A stretch of 64,000 nucleotides of DNA from Mesostigma viride (taxonomy: Eukaryota; Streptophyta; Mesostigmatophyceae; Mesostigmatales; Mesostigmataceae), in the NCBI GenBank assembly GCA_009746045.1, contig RPFO01000165.1:744001-808000 (forward strand), in the 5' to 3' direction. Of the stretch, positions 55,007 through 64,000 are shown one piece after another. How positions within the stretch are numbered: position 1 is the stretch's first letter; each line of letters starts with the position of its first letter. A program made the translations under genes and the position numbers. The notes beneath the pieces were generated by a model, which was not told the DNA's origin, searched no databases, and saw only the letters and a list, made by a program, of their open reading frames with translations.

Positions 55007-57199
55007 TCACGGGTGTTGCATCGTCATGCGCTTGCGCAACACTGCGTACTGCGGGGCAGCCTCCCGCGCCTCCTTGGTGAGTGCATCCGCGGGATTGAGT
55101 TCATCCGCGATGTGCTGGAGACGCGTGACGCAGGAGGCCGCCTCAGCGAGTACGAGGTAATCAACGTCCTGTGACCGCGCATAGGGATTGTCAAGGAAGG
55201 CCAAACAACTTTGTGAGTCAGTGTGCACCGTGCTAGTCCAGTGAAGAGTGAACCCACACGAGCCAAATACCCAACCCAGCAAGTACCGCAGCCACATGCC
55301 ATGTGAGATAGCTGAAACAATGCCCCGGCATTCAGCCGTGTTGGGGCTAGTGGCAATGCGGCTGTGCAAGCGCGAGTACCAATCTAACAACATGCCAGGC
55401 TGGCCCTCATTGCTGATAAAGAACAGTGCCCCCATGCGGGCCCGCACTTGGCTGACTGTGCGCGTCTCTAGATTCGCATCCGTCACTATCTCGAGGTGCA
55501 CCGGCTGTGAGCAATCGAGCCCACGAAGCACAATGCCGGGCGTCATGGCCAGCTGCCGCCGAACATGAATGGACCCTAGTCCTTCCAGCACATCATCGGG
55601 CAGGCGAGCGAGCACTGCCAAATCAGGTGCCACCGTGTCCGCCAACCACCCGAGCTTGCCCTTAACCGAGGGCCCATGGGTTGCCAACAGCGGGGACGGG
55701 AGGTCGGCCAGCAGGTCAACCACATAGTTGCGGCTATCCTGCATGTGCATGACCCATTCGCCAGAACGCGAATCCCGCTGCAACGTAGACTGCACGCCGC
55801 AAAACACCACGGGTTTACCCTCCTCATGATCCACCGCCCTGCCCAGGGGAAACTTAGCCGCCACTGCAGCAAGAAACTGGGTAGCAAATGTGCGAGGAGC
55901 CACCAGCTTGAAGTCATCGCCATGCCACACGAAGAGGGCTGGCTCGCCAGGGACGCCGGTGGGGACCACAAAGAAGTTAGGATCAGCGCGATGGTACGTG
56001 GCCCCTAGGCTCTGCAAGACCTCCTCCGCGGAAATGCGGTTCAAGATGATGGGAGAGCTCTGCAGCCCCTCCACCCCTGTCAACAGCTCGATATACTCGC
56101 TGCCAATGGTGCCATCCTGCCAGACCACCGGGACCTTCACCACGTAGCGGGTGCCTTGCCATGTTTGCTGCGCGACCCCAGCGTCGCTGTGGAGGAATGC
56201 CCGCTGAAAGTCACCGCACCACATCCCGTAGTCCTTGCCCGCGTTCCGCTTGCCCAAGTAGATGACCGTCAGTAGCCGATGCGAAACATGGTTGAGCCCA
56301 GGGGTATAAAGATCCTTGGCATCCAGCGGGGAGGACCCCTTCGTCTCCGTGACCACGGGCCTAACCCGGAACACCACCGAAGAGTTGGTCTCGTCCGGCT
56401 TGTAGGTGAGCACGAACTTCAACCGCAACCGCGTGGCCCCGGCTGGCACACTCTCCAATCCTCGGTAGACCTCGCGCTCTCGCCACTGCTCCTTGGCTCG
56501 AATGAACGCGTCGCGCCACAAAGCAAACTTGAGAGGATCTTGACAGTCCAGGACAAGTTGCTCCCACGTCACAGGGCTATCCGCCGCCAGTGAGTGTGAG
56601 TGGAGGCCGAAGCTGCGCGGGTGCCAATCCTGAGGCTGAATGATGGACTGGACGAGCGGCGGTGTGGAAAACGCCGCCATCGGTAAGCGCCGCACGACGC
56701 CGGGCTGCCCGACCACCACCCCCAATGGAGCGTGGTACTCGCGAAGCGGGATGCTGCTCACCCCCGCGACCGACAGCAAGTCAGCGGACACTGAGAACCC
56801 CGGGTATGATACGAAAGGTTCGCCCAGCAAGGCCACATCCTCGTAGCCATCCACGACGTGAAACGGCGTGTCAATGCCCAACACCGGCAGCACCACCATC
56901 CCGGTAACTTGATATGCCGAAGTGCCTGCAAAGTCGGTCACCGATGTGTACGGCGACTCTAGCACTGGATACAGGGTGGCCGCCCGACGAGAGATAATAG
57001 ACACGGATGCTTGCGTGTCCACAGCCACCAGCTGCCACGGTCTACACGTAGGAAACAAGGCTGACTTAACCGGCCTGACCCCCTGTGAGAGAGTTTTGAC
57101 CTGAGCCACCCCTGATGCAGCTTTCGCTTTACGGCGCCTGAGCACGCCACAAGGCCGTGACCGTTGAAGCCCTGAGGTCCCTAGGTGGGCGAGGCGCAT
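55007..57199 (-). CDS. pol: Copia-like protease-like / RT / RNase H polyprotein
   Basis: 730 codons, uninterrupted. Retropepsin-like domain at about 48-140: VAVDTQASVSIISRRAA (DTQ at 57011-57019 instead of DTG), DFAGT, VALLGEPF. RT follows directly: RLRLKFVLTYKP, CGDFQRAFLHSD (motif A), VEGLQSSPIILNR, and catalytic HGDD (55913-55924) in FVWHGDDFKLV where copia has YVDD. RNase H: IVTDANLETR, AECRGIVSAI, HTDSQSCLAF, ARSQDVDYLVLAE, NPADALTKEAR. No integrase lies between protease and RT, and none is visible upstream on the minus strand, so the element is partial or its 5' part is elsewhere. Stop-free over 2.2 kb, so young or constrained. Confidence 0.82.
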   Translation of the reverse strand: MRLAHLGTSGLQRSRPCGVLRRRKAKAASGVAQVKTLSQGVRPVKSALFPTCRPWQLVAVDTQASVSIISRRAATLYPVLESPYTSVTDFAGTSAYQVTGMVVLPVLGIDTPFHVVDGYEDVALLGEPFVSYPGFSVSADLLSVAGVSSIPLREYHAPLGVVVGQPGVVRRLPMAAFSTPPLVQSIIQPQDWHPRSFGLHSHSLAADSPVTWEQLVLDCQDPLKFALWRDAFIRAKEQWREREVYRGLESVPAGATRLRLKFVLTYKPDETNSSVVFRVRPVVTETKGSSPLDAKDLYTPGLNHVSHRLLTVIYLGKRNAGKDYGMWCGDFQRAFLHSDAGVAQQTWQGTRYVVKVPVVWQDGTIGSEYIELLTGVEGLQSSPIILNRISAEEVLQSLGATYHRADPNFFVVPTGVPGEPALFVWHGDDFKLVAPRTFATQFLAAVAAKFPLGRAVDHEEGKPVVFCGVQSTLQRDSRSGEWVMHMQDSRNYVVDLLADLPSPLLATHGPSVKGKLGWLADTVAPDLAVLARLPDDVLEGLGSIHVRRQLAMTPGIVLRGLDCSQPVHLEIVTDANLETRTVSQVRARMGALFFISNEGQPGMLLDWYSRLHSRIATSPNTAECRGIVSAISHGMWLRYLLGWVFGSCGFTLHWTSTVHTDSQSCLAFLDNPYARSQDVDYLVLAEAASCVTRLQHIADELNPADALTKEAREAAPQYAVLRKRMTMQHP

Positions 57200-57856
57200 G
57201 GGCAGGACCCTGACCAGTTAACGTAAAGGATTTACGTTAGATGGATAGAGATTGTTACGCTCTTTCCAACGGCACCTTGAACGCCTCATTTGGTTAAGGA
57301 ACGTAAAAGTTATGACGTTTCCTAGGCTGTGCCGACAGTACCCGGCGCGCCACTGTGGGCGCGTACGGACACAGGATGTACAAGTGTCACTTTGATAGTC
57401 CGCAGGACGTTGACAGGACTTGTACAGGACTTGATGGTCAATTGATAGGTAGGCGCACTGTAGCGCGCCAGGACCTATGAGACAATTGATGCTGACTAGT
57501 GTACGGATAGGTCCACAGGACTAGCCGTATGGACAATTGATAGATCTGCGCGCCAAAGGCGTGCCAGAGTCTGTGTAATCAATTGATTGACAGTTCAGCT
57601 GTGACAGTGCAGCTGAATACTTGGACGCGTCCCTAGTAAGCTATATGAGTGACTTGGTCACACCGGGACGCTAGTTCTTGCGTGCACGTTCTCTTGGCAC
57701 TGCGACCCTGTCGTCTGTGCTGCGTGCAGTCTTGGAAGTGACGTGACTTACGTCTGTGTTTCCTGATTATTAATAAAGGCAACTTCCTGCAAGAACCATG
57801 GCGGAATTCGTGGCATTCTTACCCTCACAACTCGTATTACACGCTCTGTCAAAAAG
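57200..57856. promoter_or_regulatory. Non-coding stretch with hairpin and iterated motif
   Basis: taacgtaaaGGAtttacgtta is a perfect 9-bp hairpin at 57219-57239. CAATTGAT occurs at 57439, 57483, 57534 and 57580 (spacing 44, 51, 46). aataaagg lies at about 57772. It may be a promoter or LTR-like 5' region for the plus-strand genes to its right, but no matching LTR is in the window. Confidence 0.4.
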
Positions 57857-58562
57857 ATGCCAAATTCGGAAGAATTTCGGATTCCGGACGATGAGGAAAT
57901 AGCCGCTCCGCCGGCTGGTTCTTCGTCAAGACCAACTGTGCCGTCGTGGCAACAATTGCTCGACGAAGTTACAGTTTCGCTCGACGAGCTTCATCGTCAG
58001 CAGCGTGCAGCTCACGCATTGCTCGGGGATAACCCCGAGGACCCCGATTTGCCAGCACTGGTGCCGGCTCGCGCATGTTGGACCAGATCGCAACATTTTA
58101 TCGACATTTACGGTCCAGGTGCGGGGAGGTTTGCGGTCGGTGACCGAAGTCACGACTGCCATTGAGGAGTTGGACAACGTCCTCTCTTCACTCACCGGTT
58201 ACCAGAGAAACCTGCAAAACTGGGCATCGCTTCGCACGGGGGGCGCGCCGGCGGTGTCAACAAATTTGTTTCAGGATCTCGCGCTGTTATCGCTGCTCAC
58301 TCGCGGCGTACGCAGTCGTGAGCGCCAGGTTTTAATTAACCTGGTGGCATTTCTCGCCTCTGTGCGAGAGTGGATTCCCGCGGGGTGGGAATTATTGACG
58401 ATCTTTACACATCCTCTGCGCCTCGTCGCGCGTCGGCGCGTCGCAACTTACGCGGCGGGGAGCACGCCGGTTTTAATTCATACCGGTGCAGGTCCGGAGC
58501 TGGATATGGAGGATCGTGAGTTCGTATACACGTACTGCGACTTCAGGGGCCTTGACTACTAG
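57857..58562 (+). pseudogene. Unknown ORF upstream of copia-like gag, one frameshift
   Basis: Frame 57857-58165 (acidic, Pro/Ser-rich start, then SWQQLLDEVTVSLDELHRQQ) joins in sense with 58005-58562 (VTTAIEELDNVLSSLTGYQR ... LFQDLALLSLLTRGV) after a shift near 58125. Total about 235 residues, mostly predicted helical. No family recognised. It may be a first ORF of the plus-strand element, a decayed host gene, or part of another element. Confidence 0.4.
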
Positions 58563-58731
58563 TCGGCCTAATTTTCTTCTGCAGTACTTGTCGACATTTT
58601 TTTGTCGAATTTCGGCGGCAATTCGCGGGGGCGGCAGCGACACCGGCGCAGGCGGCAGAGGCGACACAAAAATTTTGTACATATTTTCTGCTGCTTTGTT
58701 AAGGTGTTCTTTGAATAGCTGGTAGTGCAGG

Positions 58732-59847
58732 ATGGCTGAGGGACGCCGTAGCAAGGGTCCAGCCAGTGGGAATAATAATGGGGGTGCTGGTAGTGGAACC
58801 GCTCACGTAGATGACGTGGGGCTTACCGGAGAGATTACCAACCTTCCTCACAATAATAATAATGCACAAGCTATTCATGGCTTTGATCTTACCACACAGG
58901 GTCTTTTAATTGTCAATCAGTTGCAGCCTGTAACCTCAGACTCCAAGCCTAAGCAGGCTGAAGAGTTTGTGGAGGGATTGGAAGGGTTCCCTAGCTTGTA
59001 CGGTGGTACAAATTACTATCAAATCTGGATAGGCAGTAGCACTTTTGGCAAGTGTACTGACCAGATTAAGGACCTAACCAGGGAGTGCAAAAAGGCCAAT
59101 AAGGCCTGGGCACTGTACGTGGCTGAGCTGAAGGAGCTGCTGGAGGACCAACGAAAGAAGGTCGGCATCCATTGGCAGGACAAGTACCAAGGGTGGGAGG
59201 TCAAGGGGGACCTGATCCAGAACTTTCTCAACTATTGTAAGATGGTTGAGGAGGGCAGGGCTCACGGCTTTAATGTCGCTGATAACATAGCCCTAACCAA
59301 CTGGCTCAAGGTTTCTGGGCTGGATAAGGCGACACGTGGCTCCTTAAAAGTCATGTGTGCCCCACACTCTACCCTGAAGGCCTACAAGGTCATCATTAAA
59401 CAAGCTCTCGAGGCAGAGGAGCTGTTTGAGGGTGGAGTGCCAGCAGTGAAGGCTACCCAGGCAGGCGGGCGTACCCAGGGTGGCTCCAAGACGTCTGAGG
59501 CTGACCGAAGCCAAGGAGGGCGTAGGGGCAACCATCACAAGCGCAAGGGAGATCATTCACCTGATTCTGACAGGAGGTCACACTCCAAGTCGGTGTTCAG
59601 GCGGGTGGGTGGTCAGCCCAAGCAGGGCAACGCGTCTGACAATGGGGGCAGTGGCCAGGGCAAGTCCAAGATACAATGCTACCTGTGCAAGGGGTGGGGG
59701 CACATCAAGAAGGAGTGTCCCAGCTTCAAGAAGTCCCAGGGCCAGGGCAGCAACAAGAATAACAACAACAACAAGAAGAACAACAACAAGTCCCAGGCAG
59801 GCCAGCCTTCAAAGGGCAGTCAGCAAGAAGACAACAAGGAGCAGTGA
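58732..59847 (+). CDS. gag: Copia-like Gag with zinc knuckle
   Basis: 371 residues. Asn-rich stretches near 14-16 and 41-44, a helical middle (CTDQIKDLTRECKKANKAWA; NWLKVSGLDKATRGSLKVM), and a basic Gly/Ser-rich region. The CCHC knuckle CYLCKGWGHIKKEC is at 316-329, followed by an Asn/Lys-rich tail. It ends at a single TGA (59845-59847, context cagTGActg), after which the same frame stays open for 238 codons into integrase. The start is the first in-frame ATG, in caggATGgctgag. Confidence 0.8.
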   Translation: MAEGRRSKGPASGNNNGGAGSGTAHVDDVGLTGEITNLPHNNNNAQAIHGFDLTTQGLLIVNQLQPVTSDSKPKQAEEFVEGLEGFPSLYGGTNYYQIWIGSSTFGKCTDQIKDLTRECKKANKAWALYVAELKELLEDQRKKVGIHWQDKYQGWEVKGDLIQNFLNYCKMVEEGRAHGFNVADNIALTNWLKVSGLDKATRGSLKVMCAPHSTLKAYKVIIKQALEAEELFEGGVPAVKATQAGGRTQGGSKTSEADRSQGGRRGNHHKRKGDHSPDSDRRSHSKSVFRRVGGQPKQGNASDNGGSGQGKSKIQCYLCKGWGHIKKECPSFKKSQGQGSNKNNNNNKKNNNKSQAGQPSKGSQQEDNKEQ

Positions 59848-61177
59848 CTGTCTGAGGCAACCCCTACACACCTTAATTCACCCAAGGGGGAGGCCAGGTG
59901 CTCCAATGCAGATTTTATATCTGGGCAACAAGAGGGTGATCTCCAGGTTCAGTGTGGCCCCAGGTCACCTGGAGAGGTACAGGTTCCTATGAAGACGTCC
60001 TTGACAGCTGATGCAGCTGTAAGTATGTCTGACCCTATGCATCCTCGTGCTGGGCACGAGGGTGGACCTCTCATTTTGAGAGAAACCAATGTACAACCAC
60101 AGAGGGGTGTGAAGGCCTCTGGTGGTATGCATGTGGTCCCTGCTGGCGGTCCAGGTGTTGGGCATGAGCAGGGTGACTCAGGCTCTGAGTCAGAACAGGA
60201 TGGAAGTCAGCATGGTGATGCTGGACAACCTGACAGCACAGTCCTGACTGTGCCAGGGACTGCTTCCTCTGTGTACCAGGAGTTGGGTGCCCGAATCCAC
60301 AACATGTTTGGGCATGCCACTTCTCTGTCAAACAACTTTGCCTTCCGTATGGGCAGGGCACCCCTTCTTAAGGCGTGTCAGCAAGCTGCCTCACGGTGTA
60401 AGTGCCAGTTGTCCTCCAACAAGCCCAGGAAATCACATGCCAAAGCTCTACCTCAGAGCATTGGTGATCTGCAGTGTGATATCCAACACATCAGGGGCAT
60501 GCAACTGTTGGTGTGCGTGGACAGGTACACGAAATACAAGGTGCTGAGCATTTACCTTCTATGAAGAACAGGTACTTGCTGGCTGCCCTGCAGAATGTAA
60601 GAGCCAAGTTTCCTACCACAAGGATCCAGGTGGACATGCAGTTTCAGCATCTCAAGGGTGATCCTACCCTTCCTGAGTTGCTGGTTACACCTAGGGAGGC
60701 TCATGGGCAGCAGGGTGCTATCGAGAGGGCAATCCAGGAGGTCAAGAAATTGATCATCTCTGAAGACTGGGTACCCTTGTCTGCACCTGCACTTGTCAGG
60801 AGTGCATGGCTGAGGAACGTGGAGCAGCAGCTGAACAGCAGGGTTAACTTCTACTATGATGGAGTTGCTGTCAGCCCAATGGGTCTATATCATGGCCTGT
60901 GCCCACCACATGTGCTGGAGGGCTGGAAACATGCTGCACATGTCACCTTTGCCAAGCTGAGGGAGAAGGACCGGGGTTGGAAGATGCTGGAGCCACAAGT
61001 GGGTCAGAAGGTCCTAGCTTGGAAGGAACCTAGCCTTTATGGCAAACGTGGTAGCTGGAGTCCTGGGGTGGTTACCCAGGTTGATGAAGCTAGCCACGCA
61101 TGCTTGGTCAGCATGGAGGACGAACCAAAGCATGTACACCGGCTGAGTTGGTCATATGTCAAGCCTAACCTGATGAA
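59848..61177 (+). pseudogene. pol: Copia-like integrase, read after gag UGA; one frameshift
   Basis: In frame with gag to 60561: a linker, then HNMFGHA (H-x4-H) and CQQAASRCKC as a candidate zinc site, and the first catalytic D in LQCDIQHI (60478-60480) with LLVCVDRYTKYKVL. A -1 shift near 60561 continues with the second D in IQVDMQFQH (60633-60635) and E in GQQGAIERAI (60723-60725). There are 29 residues between D and E, fewer than the usual 35. The C-terminal domain has GQKVLAWKEPSLYGKRGSWS. Integrase function is inferred from this pattern; a profile search would settle it. Confidence 0.62.
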
Positions 61178-61369
61178 TGAGGGCAGTCAGGCACAAGGCT
61201 CACAGGATCTGCAGGATTTTCAGGTCCCAGGTGACATCACTGACGCAACGACCACATCTGTTGCAGGGGAATCTGTCAGCCCTGGCCAGGTTGCAGAGGT
61301 ACTTGTTGAACAGGCTGCAAGGTCAACAGCTGGGGAGTCAACTGTCAAGCCCAAGGCACTAACCAAGCC

Positions 61370-61700
61370 CAGGGGGACAAGTTTGGCTGGATTGATTGGG
61401 GCTCTACAAAGGGCCAAGAAGCAGCCCAAGGTAGCCAAGCTCAGGTGGCATGGCAATCTGGGGCTGGACACTGCCTTAGAGGTAGACACTAATTCTCAGG
61501 TCTCCATTATTGGGACCAGGGCTGCAGCAGGGTACAGCATGTCTGAACCCAGCTATCAGTTTGTGTCTGACTTCAGTGGCGGGGTACACGTGAAGGTACT
61601 GGGTGAGGTATTCATTCCTATCCTTGGACAGGACACTGCTTTTTGTGTCTTGGAGGGCTATCAAGGACCTGCTCTTCTGGGGCAGAATTTCCTATGCCAG
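61370..61700 (+). CDS. pol: Copia-like retropepsin-like domain, downstream of integrase
   Basis: LEVDTNSQVSIIGTRAAAGY (DTN at 61485-61493 instead of DTG), VSDFSGGVHVKVLGEVFIPI, then PALLGQNFL. It aligns along its length with the protease-like domain of 55007-57199. Same frame as the integrase C-terminus (60561-61709). The glycine of the catalytic triad is replaced in both elements, so activity is uncertain. Confidence 0.65.
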
Positions 61701-63472
61701 GATGGGTAGTGATCACGTCCTCTCTCCTGACTAAGGAAGGGGCTGGTCAGGTCCCACTGATTAATTTCAGGACCACTCACCTATCACGTGCAGTAACCAG
61801 GACGGTTAAGCGTGTGCAAGTGTGCCAGGGGCAGGAGCCCTTGGTTGATGACCTCATACTGCCAGCTGCTAGTCATCCAAGCAGTTTGGGCATTGGTCCT
61901 CACTCACTTGCTGGACACAGCCCTATCAACTACCAAGGCCTGGTGAAGCTCATGTCCTCTCCCATTATGTGTCCCCAGGTCACACTGGGTCTGATTAAAT
62001 CTGGGGAGGACTGGATCTCCAAGAAATGCGTGGAACCTGTCAATGACCTGCCTCCTGCACGACGTCTACTCAAGCTCAAGTTTGTCATCAAGATGAAGGA
62101 GGTGGACGGGGTCAAGGTACCACATGTCAGGCCAGTGCTGAATGAGTTCAAGGGTACTGGTGAGTGCACTGCTGAGGAGTTGTATACCCCTGGCATGCTG
62201 CATGATACTTGGAGGCTGCTGCTGTGTGTCTTTCTAGGCCTTCTCAACAAGGGCTTGGACTATGGCTCAGTGGTGATAGACTTCAAGAGGGCATTTCTGG
62301 AGGGTGATGCAGATGTGGCACAGGAAAAGTGGGAGGGCAAGACGCCTTTCTATGTTAGGGTGCCTGCTGTATGGAAAAGGGACATCCACACGGAGTTCCT
62401 TAAAATCCTCAAGGGCCTGGAGGGCCTGAGGTCAAGTCCAATAATCTGGAGGGAGACTCTCAACCGTTTCCTGAAGGAGCATTGCAACTTGAAGGTCTCT
62501 CCTGTAGACCCCTGTCTGTTTCTGGGGCAATGGGAAGGCCTGCCAGTGTATGCTTCGCTGCACGGGGATGACCTACATCTGATAGCTCCCACGTCGTGGC
62601 TTAAGGAGCTGATCTCCATCATTAAGTCCAAGTTTCCTCTGGGTAGGGAGCAATGGCAGGTGGAGAATGAGCCTCTGCTGTTTGTGGGCATGGAGGCCAC
62701 ACTGGTGAAGAAGGGAGGGGAGTGGCGTATGCTGCTGGTGGGGGGCAATGACTATCAAGAGACCCTCATTAGCAAGCTTCCTCCAACCATCACACAGGCA
62801 CTGTGTCCCATGGTGAGGGGCATGGTTGCTTGGGTGGCAGGCATTTCCAGGCCAGACCTTATGGTCATAGCCAGGTTGCCTGATGACATGCTGGTGGAGC
62901 TAGGGTCTGCCAAGGTGGCTGATCAGGTCAGGGCTTCATCTGGCATTCTGTTGTCTGCAGTGGATTTATCACAACCCATTTGCATGGAGCTGTATGTGGA
63001 TAGCTCAATGGACAGCAGGCAGGTCTCCAAGGTCAGGGGCAGGGCTGCAGGGCTCTTTGTGCTCAGACAGGAAGGCCTGGGGAGTTTGGTGAGCTGGTTT
63101 AGTCGCCTGCACAAACGGGTGGCTGTCAGCAGTGATGTGGCAGAATGCAGGGCTATTTGTGAAGGCATTCACACAAGCCTTTATCTGAAGGAGTTGCTTC
63201 ATCAGATGACTTCTAACACTCCTTGGCCACTTCAGGTTACCACTCTTCTAAAAACAGACTCCATGGGGATGGTGCAGTTTGTGCACAGGCAGATGGCCAG
63301 AAGTAGGGACTTGGATTATCTCCTTCTTAAGGAGTTGTCCTCCTTGGCCAATATTGAGCATATCCCTGGGGTTGACAATCCTGCTGATGCTTTGACCAAG
63401 CTAGTGCAGAAGGCAGCAGTGCAATACAAGGTTCTTCAGTCTCTGATGGACCCATCTCAGCAAGCTGTCTAA
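61690..63472 (+). CDS. pol: Copia-like reverse transcriptase and RNase H
   Basis: About 590 codons, in a frame one base back from the protease-like domain; the join lies near 61685-61712. RT: RRLLKLKFVIKMKEVDGVKV, VIDFKRAFLEGD (motif A, D at 62279-62281), LKGLEGLRSSPIIWRETLNR, then HGDD at 62561-62572. RNase H: MELYVDSSMDSRQVSKV, AECRAICEGIH, TDSMGMVQFVHRQMARSRDL, GVDNPADALTK. The frame ends at 63472. It is the best-preserved member of the family in the window. Confidence 0.85.
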
Positions 63473-64000
63473 GCTGGTGCATGGTTATAGGGCATTGGAG
63501 AGCAGATTGTGTGGTAGTGTCAGCATTGTGACTGGCATAATACCTGTATTTTAGTCTGTACTAAGGCTCATGGACCATGGTACACTCACTCTGATTTTAA
63601 TCAGGATACAGCCAGGTTTTGGCTGGGGTTCATGCTGTTGACTACACAAGGTTGACAGGTCCATTACAGACCATGTATTCTATTTTAAAAGAAATGTATA
63701 TTTGTACATACTCTCACAATGGTCTGGGAACCTTTATTCTGGGGTTTATAGGGCGGGGTTCGATTCCCTGGTATTATGTTTCTACAAGCTGGCCTGTTCA
63801 GGTGTTTGCCTGTTCAGACTTCCCTAGTTCCCCAGGGCAGGATTTAATTGTTGCCTATGTGTTTCATTTTGTCATTTGTTTGCTGTGGCAGTTTACCATC
63901 TGGCAAGTAGACGGGCGCCGTAAGACGGGCGCCAATAGACCCCTGTTGAGAGAATGACAGGCAAACTATTGTAATACGCCTTACTTTGTCAAGTGGTATT
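63473..64000 (+). other. 3' region of the plus-strand copia-like element
   Basis: No gene. Contains gcggggttcgattccctgg (63755-63773), similar to a tRNA B box, and agacgggcgcc twice (63909-63919, 63923-63933). The same features in the same order lie downstream of the broken relative (minus strand, 52252 to 52073). No LTR copy is visible before the window ends. Confidence 0.5.

Noticed and set aside
60550-61712. Programmed -1 frameshift sites in the copia-like pol (near 60561 and 61690)
   Set aside because: Both joins need a -1 change but no X-XXY-YYZ slippery heptamer is in the correct frame; one-base losses are simpler.

Overview
This is eukaryotic DNA made almost entirely of retrotransposons and other repeats. 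I found no convincing host gene, rRNA, tRNA, CRISPR array or bacterial operon. The elements are a Penelope-like element with its GIY-YIG endonuclease at the N-terminus, a Ty3/gypsy chromovirus, copia-like elements, LINE fragments and one inverted-repeat DNA element. Together they suggest an alga or other protist, but the sequence alone does not settle the species.

Layout. 1-885 is flank. 886-43519 is one chromovirus locus represented three times. Copy 1 (886 to about 16368) and copy 3 (27589-43519) each carry a 572-bp LTR beginning TGTTACG and ending CGTAACA. In both, the 5' LTR is split by a 5.13-kb Penelope-like element on the minus strand, flanked by a 17-bp target duplication. Chromovirus order is LTR, leader, ORF1 (RNase H1 N-terminal/viroplasmin-like), gag, pol (PR-RT-RH-INT-chromodomain), GC-rich ORF3 of unknown function, 3' LTR. 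Copy 2 (about 16369-27391) has the same content but a single-base indel every ten bases or so, and looks like unpolished long-read sequence. The 197 bp left of copy 1 recur exactly left of copy 3, and the 5-bp target duplication ctgtc is found left of copies 1 and 3 and right of copy 3. The triplication is therefore probably an assembly artefact over one insertion, or two haplotypes joined by a noisy bridge.

43520-46625 holds the right flank and two 5'-truncated LINE fragments of one family in divergent orientation. 47543-50219 is a candidate DNA transposon with 15-bp imperfect terminal inverted repeats; a matching empty site lies at 44848-44986.

52060-64000 holds three copia-like elements of one unusual lineage: a broken minus-strand copy (52716-54280), an uninterrupted minus-strand PR-RT-RH ORF (55007-57199), and a plus-strand element (58732-63472). 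The plus-strand element reads gag, a single in-frame UGA, integrase, protease-like domain, RT, RNase H. Integrase before protease differs from both the copia order (PR-INT-RT-RH) and the gypsy order (PR-RT-RH-INT). In this lineage the protease DTG is DTQ or DTN, and the RT motif YVDD is HGDD.

Best candidates for something undescribed are this INT-PR-RT-RH lineage with its possible UGA readthrough, the chromovirus carrying a viroplasmin-like ORF1 and an extra GC-rich ORF3, and the DNA element with an empty site in the same window.
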